Source: Pseudopedobacter sp038243635
GTDB lineage: Bacteria > Bacteroidota > Bacteroidia > Sphingobacteriales > Sphingobacteriaceae
Assembly (NCBI GenBank): GCA_038243635.1
Contig: JBBSQW010000002.1
Location: 1 to 64,000, forward strand
Length of the DNA stretch: 64,000 nt
Direction of reading: 5' to 3'
In this document: in pieces, positions 26,489 to 34,351 of the stretch
Layout of the letters: every line of letters starts with the position of its first letter
Position numbering within the stretch: the first letter of the stretch is position 1
Made by a program: the position numbers and the translations under genes
Notes under the pieces: model-generated
The model's input: the letters and a program-made list of their open reading frames with translations, nothing else
Told to the model about the DNA's origin: nothing
Database searches by the model: none

Positions 26489-27844
26489 ATGGATAATACT
26501 AGAAGAAAATTTATAAAAACTTCGGCAATAGCAGCAGCAGGAACTTACCTTGGTACAATGGGAATGAGTGCTAAAAGCTACGGGAGCATTATTGGCGCAA
26601 ACGACAGGGTTAGAGTAGGAGTGGTCGGGTTTTCTGATCGATTTGCTGGCGCATTAATGCCAAGTTTCTTAAAGAGTAACAAAGAATTAAACTTTGATAT
26701 TGTTGGTGTTTCTGATTTATGGAATTACCGTAGAGAATTAGGTGCAAACCATATTAAAGGTTTAATTGGTCACCACGTAAAAGCTTGCAGAAACAACGAT
26801 GAGCTTTATGCGATGAAACATTTAGACGCTGTAATTGTAAGTACAGCAGATTTTCAACACGCTTTGCACACTATTGAAGCCGTAAAAGCGGGCTGTGATG
26901 TGTATTGCGAAAAGCCGTTTGCAGAAACCATGTCTGATAATAGGGCGGCGCTTAAAGCAGTAAAAGCTTCGAAACAAATTGTACAAATTGGCTCTCAAAG
27001 AAGAAGCGGAAAAAATTATAAGGCCGCGGCTGATTTTATTCAGCAAGGCAAATTTGGTGATATCACAATGGTTGAGCTAAGTTGGAATGTGAACCAGCCT
27101 GGCCGTTGGAGACGTCCAGATTTAGTTGCTAAAATAAAAGAACAAGACACAGACTGGAAACGCTTTTTAATGAACCGACCGTTTGAGAAATGGGATCCAA
27201 GAAAGTATTTAGAGTATAGGTTGTTTTGGCCTTACTCATCCGGAATGCCTGGTCAGTGGATGAGCCATCAAATTGATACGGTGCATTGGTTTACGGGTTT
27301 ACAACATCCGCGTAGCGTAGTTGCCAATGGTGGAATTTACCAATGGAAAGATGGCCGTAGAAACTGGGATACTACAACGGCTGTTTTTGATTATGGACCG
27401 CAGAACAAAAAAGAAGACGGATTTCAAGTGGTTTTTACCTCCAGAATGCACAATGGAGATGAGAATCCCGCAGAAATCTATTACTCAAATGGTGGCGAGC
27501 TTAATTTAAATACCAACACCGTTTCTCCGGTTGGTGGTTTAAAAGCAGGTCCAGCATCGGCAATGGGTATGCAACCCAACCTACTTCCAACCGTCAAACT
27601 ATCGGAGTTGGTAAAAGTTGACGCTGCTGCAGATGCTGGTGCGGATGATTTAGTGAGCAATCACATGCGTAATTGGATGGAGTGCATAAGAAGTCGAAAA
27701 GAAACTCATGCACCAGTTGAGGCAGGTTATTACCATTCTATCGCTAATATCATGACCAACGCTTCTGTTAGAACGGGTTATAAAGCTACGTTCAACGAGA
27801 AAACTCAGGAAGTAATGGTAAACGGAAAAGCATTCGAATATTAA
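26489..27844 (+). CDS. Gfo/Idh/MocA-family oxidoreductase with Tat signal
   Basis: An NAD(P)-dependent sugar oxidoreductase, probably exported folded. The N-terminus has a twin-arginine signal (RRKFIKTSAIAAAG). The Rossmann domain begins VRVGVVGFSDR near residue 38, continues with VDAVIVSTADFQHALHTIEAV-type strands, and has the family CEKPFAETM near 140. The C-terminal domain carries GMPGQWMSHQIDTVHWFTG. At 451 residues it is typical of the secreted Bacteroidota subgroup (with C-terminal HMRNWMECIRSRKETHAPVEAG). Together with DUF1080 and the second oxidoreductase it suggests oxidation of a glycoside followed by cleavage of the keto product. Confidence 0.87.
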   Translation: MDNTRRKFIKTSAIAAAGTYLGTMGMSAKSYGSIIGANDRVRVGVVGFSDRFAGALMPSFLKSNKELNFDIVGVSDLWNYRRELGANHIKGLIGHHVKACRNNDELYAMKHLDAVIVSTADFQHALHTIEAVKAGCDVYCEKPFAETMSDNRAALKAVKASKQIVQIGSQRRSGKNYKAAADFIQQGKFGDITMVELSWNVNQPGRWRRPDLVAKIKEQDTDWKRFLMNRPFEKWDPRKYLEYRLFWPYSSGMPGQWMSHQIDTVHWFTGLQHPRSVVANGGIYQWKDGRRNWDTTTAVFDYGPQNKKEDGFQVVFTSRMHNGDENPAEIYYSNGGELNLNTNTVSPVGGLKAGPASAMGMQPNLLPTVKLSELVKVDAAADAGADDLVSNHMRNWMECIRSRKETHAPVEAGYYHSIANIMTNASVRTGYKATFNEKTQEVMVNGKAFEY

Positions 27845-27847
27845 TTG

Positions 27848-28891
27848 ATGAAGCATTTGGCAAAAAGATTTTCTAGTTGTATACTTTCAGCTAGAAAACC
27901 TTTTATACTTTGTTTGATTGGTTTTATACTAATCACTACTGGATTTAAAAAAGAAGATAAGCTGAATCTTTATTCGCTAACCGGTCTCTCGCAGGGAACA
28001 AGCTATACAATCAATTATTATGCAAAAGATCAAGTGGTGTCAAAGCTCCAAGTGGATAGCATTTTAACAAAAATTGATAGTTCGATGTCAATTTATAAGC
28101 CTTACAGTCTAATTTCTGCATTTAATAATTCTCAGAAAGGCGTAGAGATGGATTTCCATTTTAAAAATGTAGCAGAGAAGTCATTGGAAATTTCGAAAGA
28201 AAGTGATGGTGCTTTTGATATTACCGTTTACGCTCTGGTTAGTGCTTGGGGCTTTGGCCCAATAAAGCCCGAATATTTGCCAGATTCTGCGGTAGTAAAA
28301 TCAATCCTTAAAAATGTAGGCTACCAGCATTTGAAAATTAAAGGAAATCAATTAACAAAGGATAACCCTAATGTTAAAGTAGATGTAAATGGCATTGCAC
28401 AAGGTTATTCGGTTGATGTAATTGCTGGGTTTTTAGAAACAAAGGGGATACGCAGTTACATTGTAGAACTTGGAGGCGAGCTTAGAGCGAAAGGGAGAAA
28501 GCCACAAAACAAAGCTTTTAAAGTTGGAATAGAAGCAGTTAGTGATGGGGATTTTTTACCAATGCAAAAGTACATTGAAATTGATGAAGGTGCCATAACC
28601 ACGTCAGGGAATTACCGAAAATTTCATCAAGCCGGAAACAAAAGAATCAATCATTTAATAGACCCGAAAACAGGCTATTATTTACAAAACGATTTGATTA
28701 GTGTTACCGTATACGCGGAAGATGCTATTACTGCAGATGGTTTTGATAACGTATTAATGGGCTTAGGGTTTGAAAAAGCAATGGTATTTCTAAAGCAGCG
28801 TAGTGATTTATCTGCTTATTTAGTTTATAAGAAGGACGGAATTGTAAAAGATACTTGCAGTGCTGGATTTCCAACGATTAAGGAATTTTAA
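27848..28891 (+). CDS. apbE: ApbE-family FAD:protein FMN transferase
   Basis: Attaches FMN covalently to Thr/Ser of target flavoproteins outside the cytoplasm. The start is the ATG at 27848; a TTG lies one codon upstream. The 347-residue protein has an N-terminal hydrophobic anchor (about 18-35). ApbE landmarks are SLYSLTGLSQGTSYTINYY near 43, SDGAFDITVYAL near 120, DVNGIAQGYSVD near 180, ELGGELRAKGRK near 205, AITTSGNYRKF near 250 and HLIDPKTGYY near 275. The location between two Gfo/Idh/MocA genes is unusual: those enzymes use NAD(P), and no obvious flavinylation target is in the window. One base separates it from the next gene. Confidence 0.9.
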   Translation: MKHLAKRFSSCILSARKPFILCLIGFILITTGFKKEDKLNLYSLTGLSQGTSYTINYYAKDQVVSKLQVDSILTKIDSSMSIYKPYSLISAFNNSQKGVEMDFHFKNVAEKSLEISKESDGAFDITVYALVSAWGFGPIKPEYLPDSAVVKSILKNVGYQHLKIKGNQLTKDNPNVKVDVNGIAQGYSVDVIAGFLETKGIRSYIVELGGELRAKGRKPQNKAFKVGIEAVSDGDFLPMQKYIEIDEGAITTSGNYRKFHQAGNKRINHLIDPKTGYYLQNDLISVTVYAEDAITADGFDNVLMGLGFEKAMVFLKQRSDLSAYLVYKKDGIVKDTCSAGFPTIKEF

Positions 28892-28892
28892 A

Positions 28893-30098
28893 ATGAAAAG
28901 AAGAAGTTTTATACAAAAATCTAGTTTAGTAGCCGGTGGCGTATTATTGCAAAATCCAATTGCGAAAGCAATTGAAGCAGATGATATTAAATTAAAAATA
29001 GCAGTAATAGGCTGTGGCGATAGGGGGACGGGCTTAATAAAAACCATGCAATCCATGTCTCAGTGGTTTAAAGTAACGGCAATATGTGACGTATTGGGCT
29101 TTCGAATGGATAATGCTAAAAAGATATTAGGTAATTCTGAATTTGAAAGTTTTACAGATTATCAAGCCTTGTTAAAATCAAAAAATGTGGATGCGGTAAT
29201 TATTGCAACTACTTTGAGCGAACATTTTAAGATTGCAAAAGCAGCCTTACAGAATAACAAGCATATTTATTTAGAAAAAGCCATGACGTATAATATTCCT
29301 CAGGCTTTAGAACTCGTGAAATTAAAAGAAAAACATTCTAAACAAGTTTTGCAAGTTGGTCATCAATACCGATATGCGCCTTTGTATTTTAAGGTTAAGG
29401 ATATGATTAAAAACGGTTATTTAGGTAAAGTAACTCAAATCGACTGCCGCTGGGATAGAAATAATAATTGGAGACGAGCTGTTCCTAGTCCAGATTTAGA
29501 ACGCCAAATAAACTGGCGCATGTATAAAGAATATTCGGGAGGATTGGCGGCCGAGCTGCTTTCACATCAAATAGATTTTATTAATTGGGCATTTGATACG
29601 CATCCCACTCACATTATGGCAACTGGTGGAGTTGATAATTACAAGGACGGACGAGAAACCTTTGACAACGTACAGGTGATGTTTAGATACGAAAAAGAAA
29701 ACATGGTTGGTAATTTTGGATCTACTTTATCCAACGAACATGATGGTTACTTGTTTAAAATCAAAGGCACAAAAGGCATGATTTCTATGCTTGTTAACGA
29801 TGCTATTTTTTACCCAGAAAAGAAAGCCCTAAAAGATTTGCAAACTGTTGACGGTGTTACAGGAGCCACAAAAATTGAATGGAATAAAGAAGGCGGAATA
29901 CCCATTATTGCAGATAAAGAGAAAGACGGAAGCTGGCATTCGTTAAAAGATTTTTACCGTTGTGTTAATAAAAATACCGAACCAACATCAAACGTGTTAA
30001 CGGGTGCAACTACTGCTATTTGTGTGCATTTAGCTAACGAAGCAATGTATACCAATACTTTGCAAAACTGGAAACCAGAATATAATGTGTTTGGATAA
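28893..30098 (+). CDS. Gfo/Idh/MocA-family oxidoreductase with Tat-like signal (second)
   Basis: The second sugar oxidoreductase of the operon, 401 residues from the ATG directly after the apbE stop. A Tat-like leader (KRRSFIQKSSLVAGG) precedes a Rossmann domain with IAVIGCGDRGTG near residue 36. The family Lys-containing motif is YLEKAMTYN near 130, and the C-terminal domain has GGLAAELLSHQIDFINWAF near 213. It differs clearly from the first copy, so the two probably act on different intermediates or in opposite directions. The frame could be extended upstream into apbE, but the chosen start yields a proper signal peptide. It ends 24 bp before a convergent gene with no obvious terminator. 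Confidence 0.87.
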   Translation: MKRRSFIQKSSLVAGGVLLQNPIAKAIEADDIKLKIAVIGCGDRGTGLIKTMQSMSQWFKVTAICDVLGFRMDNAKKILGNSEFESFTDYQALLKSKNVDAVIIATTLSEHFKIAKAALQNNKHIYLEKAMTYNIPQALELVKLKEKHSKQVLQVGHQYRYAPLYFKVKDMIKNGYLGKVTQIDCRWDRNNNWRRAVPSPDLERQINWRMYKEYSGGLAAELLSHQIDFINWAFDTHPTHIMATGGVDNYKDGRETFDNVQVMFRYEKENMVGNFGSTLSNEHDGYLFKIKGTKGMISMLVNDAIFYPEKKALKDLQTVDGVTGATKIEWNKEGGIPIIADKEKDGSWHSLKDFYRCVNKNTEPTSNVLTGATTAICVHLANEAMYTNTLQNWKPEYNVFG

Positions 30099-30122
30099 TG
30101 TTTTGGTAGGATTGAATTTGAT

Positions 30123-30413
30123 TTAAAGGAAGATAATTTCTGAAACTACTTCTGAGCCTGCTTTCTCATTTAAATTAGCAATAATTTGGGCTCGCATAAT
30201 GGTCAGTTCGTTTTTAACCACGGATGATTCTATGCGTACAAAAAGCTTTTTCTCTCTGATGAAAATTTCTTTAGTACGGTTTGCAACGGCTTTGCCAACA
30301 ATAGCTTCCCAAGATTCTACCGCATGCGTTTCATCAAATTTATGTTTTAAGCGATAAACTTTTAACATTTGATCCATTGCTTGCTTCAGCGTTTTGTCAT
30401 TATCTCTACTCAT
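30123..30413 (-). CDS. DUF721 (DciA-like) protein
   Basis: A 96-residue cytoplasmic protein of the DUF721 family, related to DciA, the ancestral loader/operator of replicative helicase DnaB. Visible family features are VESWEAIVGKAVANRTKEIFIREKKLFVRI and the closing VSEIIFL. Its start overlaps the end of recF by 8 bp, a linkage common in Bacteroidota and in line with a DNA replication or repair role. The helicase-loading function is known for DciA and inferred here. Confidence 0.82.
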   Translation of the reverse strand: MSRDNDKTLKQAMDQMLKVYRLKHKFDETHAVESWEAIVGKAVANRTKEIFIREKKLFVRIESSVVKNELTIMRAQIIANLNEKAGSEVVSEIIFL

Positions 30414-31512
30414 GGTTTACAATGCTATTCTTAATCTCAAACAAATTTAAATCAACCTTAATGTCTCCAAATATACGCTTTACCCTATCGGCATTGGTGT
30501 CAGTAATAAACAATTGACCAAAATCATCTGCCGAAACCATTTTCATTAGTTTGGTAGTGCGCAAATCGTCCAGTTTGTCAAAAATATCATCTAATAAAAG
30601 CAAAGGCTTAAATCCTTTTTGTTGGTATATGAAAGAGTATTTGGCCAGTTTTAAAGCAATTAAAAAAGATTTTTGTTGCCCTTGCGAACCAAACTTTTTT
30701 AAAGGCATGTTTTCATGCACTTGAAACACCAAATCATCACGGTGGATGCCCTGACTAGTTCGTTGTAAAATGCGATCTTTCTCCAAATTCTGTTTTAAAA
30801 TAGTAGCAAAGCTGTTGCTTAACAGTGGCGACTCATAAATTAGACTAACACTTTCGGCTTCATCTGTCAAATATTTATAATGCTGATCAAAAACCGGAGT
30901 AAAAATTTGCATGAATGATTGTCGCTTTTCAAAAATTTTATTCCCCGAGTTAATCAGTTGATCATCAAAAATTTCTAATAAAGTTGGGTCGTATTTGCCA
31001 CTATCAGCAATCTGCTTTAATAAAGCATTTCTATTTTGTAGGGTCTTGTTGTAAATGATCAGCTCATCCAAATAGCTGGCATCAGTTAAAGAGATTACGG
31101 TATCAATAAATTTTCGTCTTTCTTCACTTCCTTCTAAAATCAACGAGATATCGTTGGGAGAAATCATTACCAAAGGAAATAACCCAATATGATCTGCTAA
31201 ACGGTGATATTCTTTTTTGTTTCGCTTAAACTGCTTTTTCTGGTTCTTTTTAACACCACAGGCAATAAGTTCGTCGTTCTGGTTTTTATCAAAAACGCCC
31301 TGTAACATAAATAAATCACGGTCTTGTTTGATCTGTTGACTATCAATTGGGTTAAAATAGCTTTTGCATAATGATAGGTAATGTATCGCATCTAACAAAT
31401 TGGTTTTGCCAGCTCCATTGTTGCCGGTAAAAGCATTTGCTCCGTCAATAAAACTTAGCTCGGCTTCGTCGTAACTTTTAAAGTTTACTAGCGTGATTTT
31501 TTTTAGATACAT
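30406..31512 (-). CDS. recF: DNA replication and repair protein RecF
   Basis: An SMC-like ATPase that loads RecA at gapped DNA with RecO and RecR. The 368-residue protein shows the N-terminal LVNFKSYDEAELSF strand, Walker A GNNGAGKTNLLDAI near residue 30, the MISPNDISLILEGSEERRKFID block near 115, signature KFGSQGQQKSFLIALKLA near 272 and Walker B LLLLDDIFDKLD near 305. Length and order are standard. The 3' end overlaps the DUF721 start by 8 bp, so both are expressed together. The upstream gap to the divergent TPR gene (about 200 bp) presumably holds promoters for both. Confidence 0.95.
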   Translation of the reverse strand: MYLKKITLVNFKSYDEAELSFIDGANAFTGNNGAGKTNLLDAIHYLSLCKSYFNPIDSQQIKQDRDLFMLQGVFDKNQNDELIACGVKKNQKKQFKRNKKEYHRLADHIGLFPLVMISPNDISLILEGSEERRKFIDTVISLTDASYLDELIIYNKTLQNRNALLKQIADSGKYDPTLLEIFDDQLINSGNKIFEKRQSFMQIFTPVFDQHYKYLTDEAESVSLIYESPLLSNSFATILKQNLEKDRILQRTSQGIHRDDLVFQVHENMPLKKFGSQGQQKSFLIALKLAKYSFIYQQKGFKPLLLLDDIFDKLDDLRTTKLMKMVSADDFGQLFITDTNADRVKRIFGDIKVDLNLFEIKNSIVNHE

Positions 31513-31656
31513 GACGCAAATTTATGAAATCAACAGACGATAAACTGTGTAAAGCATTTTTATCAGTAAAAAAAGAAATAATTATTGTAAAAATAGCGCC
31601 TCAGCTTGCGTTAAATGCAGTTAATAGTACTATATTACAATATTTTAAATAATAGG

Positions 31657-31686
31657 TTGTTGTTTTTAACTAAAACACTATTTTTG
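31657..31686 (+). promoter_or_regulatory. Probable promoter of the TPR gene
   Basis: TATTTTTG at 31679-31686 fits TAnnTTTG, with TTG at 31657-31659 placed 19 nt upstream. It lies 23 nt before the ATG. Confidence 0.6.
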
Positions 31687-31709
31687 CAATCTTTAATAGA
31701 ACCCTAAAA

Positions 31710-32384
31710 ATGTCGAATACACACCAAGAACAATCAACAAGCCTAGCATCATCAATGGGTAAAACCAGCGATTTTATACAAGAGAACAAAAAGAGTCTTA
31801 TTGTTATAGCTGCAACAATAGTAGGATTGGTAGTTTTATTTTTTGCTTATCAAAAACTTTATTTGGCACCACGTGAAACTGAGGCCATAAATCAAATGTA
31901 CAAAGCACAAGCGTACTGGGAACAAAAAGAATGGGACAAGGCAATTAAAGGAGATGGTAATTTTCCAGGTTTCGAAAAGATAATTGAAAATTACGATAAT
32001 ACAAAATCAGCTAACTTAGCTTATTATTATGTGGGTGTTGCTTACCTTAACAAGGGAGAATACCAAAAAGCTGCCGAAAGCTTAACAAAATATAATGGTA
32101 CAGATGCTATTATTGCTCCAGAAGCATTGGGCGCTGCCGGTGATGCTTATGTTGAACTTAAGGATTACGACCAAGCAGTCACTTTTTACAAGAAAGCAAG
32201 TTCAAAAGGCGATAACCTTTTTGCCGCACCAATTTTTCTTAAAAAATTAGGTTTGGTTTATGAGGAGCAAAAAAACTTTAAAGCTGCTGTAGATACTTAT
32301 ACTAAAATTAAAACAGACTATGCCGAAAGCGCAGTTGCTGGTACGATTGATATGTACATTGCAAGAGCACAAGGCAAGTTGTAA
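31710..32384 (+). CDS. Membrane-anchored tetratricopeptide repeat protein
   Basis: A 224-residue protein with a cytoplasmic N-terminus, one transmembrane helix (about 32-52, SLIVIAATIVGLVVLFFAY) and a TPR domain. Repeats include SANLAYYYVGVAYLNKGEYQKAAESL, ALGAAGDAYVELKDYDQAVTFYKKA and LKKLGLVYEEQKNFKAAVDTYTK. It resembles YfgM-type tetratricopeptide proteins that sit beside envelope chaperones, but no partner is known. It lies immediately upstream of ribH, separated by a terminator, an arrangement often kept in Bacteroidota. Confidence 0.85.
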   Translation: MSNTHQEQSTSLASSMGKTSDFIQENKKSLIVIAATIVGLVVLFFAYQKLYLAPRETEAINQMYKAQAYWEQKEWDKAIKGDGNFPGFEKIIENYDNTKSANLAYYYVGVAYLNKGEYQKAAESLTKYNGTDAIIAPEALGAAGDAYVELKDYDQAVTFYKKASSKGDNLFAAPIFLKKLGLVYEEQKNFKAAVDTYTKIKTDYAESAVAGTIDMYIARAQGKL

Positions 32385-32405
32385 TTTATAAGATGTTAAA
32401 ATATT

Positions 32406-32437
32406 AAGGTTAGTTGGCAAACAGCTAACCTTTTTTT
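32406..32437 (+). terminator. Intrinsic terminator between the TPR gene and ribH
   Basis: AAGGTTAG/CTAACCTT form an 8-bp stem with an 11-nt loop and seven T. It ends 11 bp before the ribH ATG, so ribH either depends on readthrough or has a promoter overlapping this hairpin. Confidence 0.8.
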
Positions 32438-32447
32438 ATGTTAAAAT

Positions 32448-32936
32448 ATGGCTTCGAACCTTAAAAATCTTTCAGATTTTTCTCATACTACAGTTCCGTC
32501 TGGTAAATCTTATAAGTTTGGGATTATTGTAGCTGCTTGGAATGCAGAAGTAACGGGCGCATTATACCGTGGTGCTTATGATTCGTTGATAAAATACGAG
32601 GTAAAAGAAGAAAATATTGTTTCTGTAGAAGTAGCCGGTAGTTATGAATTAATTGCAGGTGCTGATATAATGTTGAGCAATAAAGAGTTAGATGCGGTAA
32701 TTTGCTTAGGATGCGTAATTCAAGGGGAAACCAAACATTTTGATTTTATCTGCAATGCAGTTGCAAACGGATTGGCAAATGTGGGTATTAAACACACAAA
32801 ACCTGTGATTTTTGGCGTGTTAACTACTGATAATCAACAGCAAGCTTTAGATAGAGCTGGGGGCAAACATGGTAATAAAGGTGATGAGGCTGCTATAACT
32901 GCAATTAAAATGGCTGCTTTTACTGCTGAGCTCTAA
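32448..32936 (+). CDS. ribH: 6,7-dimethyl-8-ribityllumazine synthase
   Basis: Penultimate step of riboflavin synthesis: condenses the ribitylaminouracil with dihydroxybutanone phosphate to lumazine. The 162-residue sequence has the standard motifs FGIIVAAWNAEVTGAL near residue 24, VEVAGSYELIAGADIM near 62, CLGCVIQGETKHFDFICNA near 92 (with the catalytic His) and FGVLTTDNQQQALDRAGG near 125. No other rib gene adjoins; ribF is at 35.4 kb. No FMN riboswitch fold is evident in the 60-bp gap upstream. Confidence 0.95.
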   Translation: MASNLKNLSDFSHTTVPSGKSYKFGIIVAAWNAEVTGALYRGAYDSLIKYEVKEENIVSVEVAGSYELIAGADIMLSNKELDAVICLGCVIQGETKHFDFICNAVANGLANVGIKHTKPVIFGVLTTDNQQQALDRAGGKHGNKGDEAAITAIKMAAFTAEL

Positions 32937-33063
32937 TTTTATTATTGGTCTTTAAATCTATTCTCGGAAATAAAATTTATTTTTTACTTAAATTGCTTTC
33001 TGAAACTTAATTTTCTGCTCTTCGTAATAATGTTTAAATATTAAATACGTTAATCATATTAGA

Positions 33064-33183
33064 ATGAAAAAAATAATCTTTGTTATGCTCTCAGTAATGA
33101 TTTTAGGGGCTGTTTTGCAGTCTTGCAGCTCTAAATTGTGCCCAGCATACAATTCTTATCCCGAATCAAAAGGAAGACGTTAA
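33064..33183 (+). CDS. 39-residue small lipoprotein
   Basis: A short frame beginning MKKIIFVMLSVMILGAVLQS followed by a lipobox Cys (QSC, Cys21) and an 18-residue mature tail containing CPAYNSYPESKGRR. The signal peptide is textbook (Lys-rich start, hydrophobic core, lipobox), the frame sits in an otherwise empty 280-bp gap, and it is 31 bp upstream of the next gene. I recall similar tiny CPAY-containing lipoproteins in related genomes but cannot confirm it here. Function unknown. Confidence 0.68.
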   Translation: MKKIIFVMLSVMILGAVLQSCSSKLCPAYNSYPESKGRR

Positions 33184-33214
33184 TCAATTTATTCCTTTTT
33201 AATTAAAAATACCT

Positions 33215-33952
33215 ATGAGAAAATTTCTTTTATATGGTTTGTTGTGCTTCATTTTCACGTCGTGTTCTGATGCGCAAACTAAGGATAAGGTATTTGAGAA
33301 AGTTTGGAATGCTGTAGGAGGAAAATCAAAATTTGATAAGAGTAGATATTTTCAGTTTGATTTTGCGCCAGAGCGAGAGGGAAAAGCGAGTCCGGCAAGA
33401 AAACATATTTGGGACAGGTATACTGGAGATTACCGTTTAGAAACTTCTGATGCTACCGGCAAAAAAACTATTGCCTTATTTAATGTAAACACGAAAGCGG
33501 GAACCGTATATGTAGATAATGTATTGCAACAAGGTGCAGAAGCAGACCAAGCATTGAAAATCGCTTACGGTGCATTTATCAATGATAGTTATTGGTTAAT
33601 GGTGCCACTTAAGTTGCAAGACGAAGGCGTAAATACTAATCTTGAAGCTAATGAAACGGTTGATGGCGCATTATGCAATGTAGTACACCTTAATTTTGAT
33701 AAAGTTGGGTTAACACCTGGCGATCAGTATTGGTTATACGTTAACAGTCAAACAGGCGAAATTATAAGGTGGAAATTTTTGTTGCAGAATCAAACAGATC
33801 CATCCATTTTTAATTGGAAACCCTACAAAGATTTAGGGAATGGGTTAAAGCTTTCTACTAGAAAAGTAAATATTAACGGTAAAAACACAATTAACTACCC
33901 TGTGGCAAAGGTTTTGAAGAAGGTAGATAAAAATATATTTTTAAAACCATGA
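33215..33952 (+). CDS. Exported lipoprotein of unknown function (DUF6503-like)
   Basis: A 245-residue protein with a lipoprotein signal (lipobox TSC at Cys17). The mature part is a probable beta-rich LolA-like or DUF6503-like fold: it starts VWNAVGGKSKFDKSRYFQFDFA, has HIWDRYTGDYRLE near residue 62 and DQYWLYVNSQTGEIIRWKFLLQ near 170. Proteins of this build often carry a tryptophan-lined cavity for lipids, but that is inference. The stop overlaps the ytxJ ATG by 4 bp, so the two are co-translated. No catalytic motif is recognised. Confidence 0.7.
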   Translation: MRKFLLYGLLCFIFTSCSDAQTKDKVFEKVWNAVGGKSKFDKSRYFQFDFAPEREGKASPARKHIWDRYTGDYRLETSDATGKKTIALFNVNTKAGTVYVDNVLQQGAEADQALKIAYGAFINDSYWLMVPLKLQDEGVNTNLEANETVDGALCNVVHLNFDKVGLTPGDQYWLYVNSQTGEIIRWKFLLQNQTDPSIFNWKPYKDLGNGLKLSTRKVNINGKNTINYPVAKVLKKVDKNIFLKP

Positions 33953-34278
33953 GTTGGATTCAATTAGATAGTACAGAAACTTTACAAAGCATCAAAGCGG
34001 ATGCTGGTTATAGTGTTATTTTTAAGCACAGCACAAGATGTTCCATCAGTATGATGGCAAAAAAGCGAGTTGATATGGATTTGGATGATTTGCCAGAAAC
34101 CGTAAAACCTTATTTTTTAGATTTACTAGCACATAGAGATATTTCTAGCCAAATCGCTGAAATTTTCGGTGTCCATCATGAGTCGCCTCAATTGCTTTTA
34201 ATTAAGGACGGAGAATGTGTTTTAGACCAGTCTCACGGAGACATAAATATTGAAGAGACGTTAGACCTTATTAAATAG
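33949..34278 (+). CDS. ytxJ: Bacillithiol system redox-active protein YtxJ
   Basis: A 109-residue thioredoxin-fold protein of the YtxJ family, a monothiol bacilliredoxin-like factor linked to bacillithiol, the low-molecular-weight thiol of Firmicutes and many Bacteroidota. The redox site is the single Cys in FKHSTRCSIS near residue 31, and the closing SPQLLLIKDG is typical. No second active-site Cys exists, as in the family. It overlaps the upstream lipoprotein gene by ATGA and is followed by a terminator. The bacillithiol biosynthesis genes (bshABC) are not in this window. Confidence 0.88.
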   Translation: MSWIQLDSTETLQSIKADAGYSVIFKHSTRCSISMMAKKRVDMDLDDLPETVKPYFLDLLAHRDISSQIAEIFGVHHESPQLLLIKDGECVLDQSHGDINIEETLDLIK

Positions 34279-34279
34279 T

Positions 34280-34304
34280 AAAAGCCCCAAACGGGGCTTT
34301 TTTA
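34280..34304 (+). terminator. Intrinsic terminator after ytxJ
   Basis: AAAGCCCC/GGGGCTTT stem (34281-34288 with 34293-34300), 4-nt loop, six T. It begins 2 nt after the stop codon. Confidence 0.9.
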
Positions 34305-34351
34305 GTTTATGAATGTTTTTGATTTAGATTGATTTACTGACCTTCATTATT

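Noticed and set aside
30099..30122. Terminator between the second oxidoreductase and the DUF721 gene
   Set aside because: The 24-bp convergent gap has no inverted repeat or T-run.
32385..32447. FMN riboswitch upstream of ribH
   Set aside because: The 60-bp gap is too short and contains only a simple terminator hairpin.
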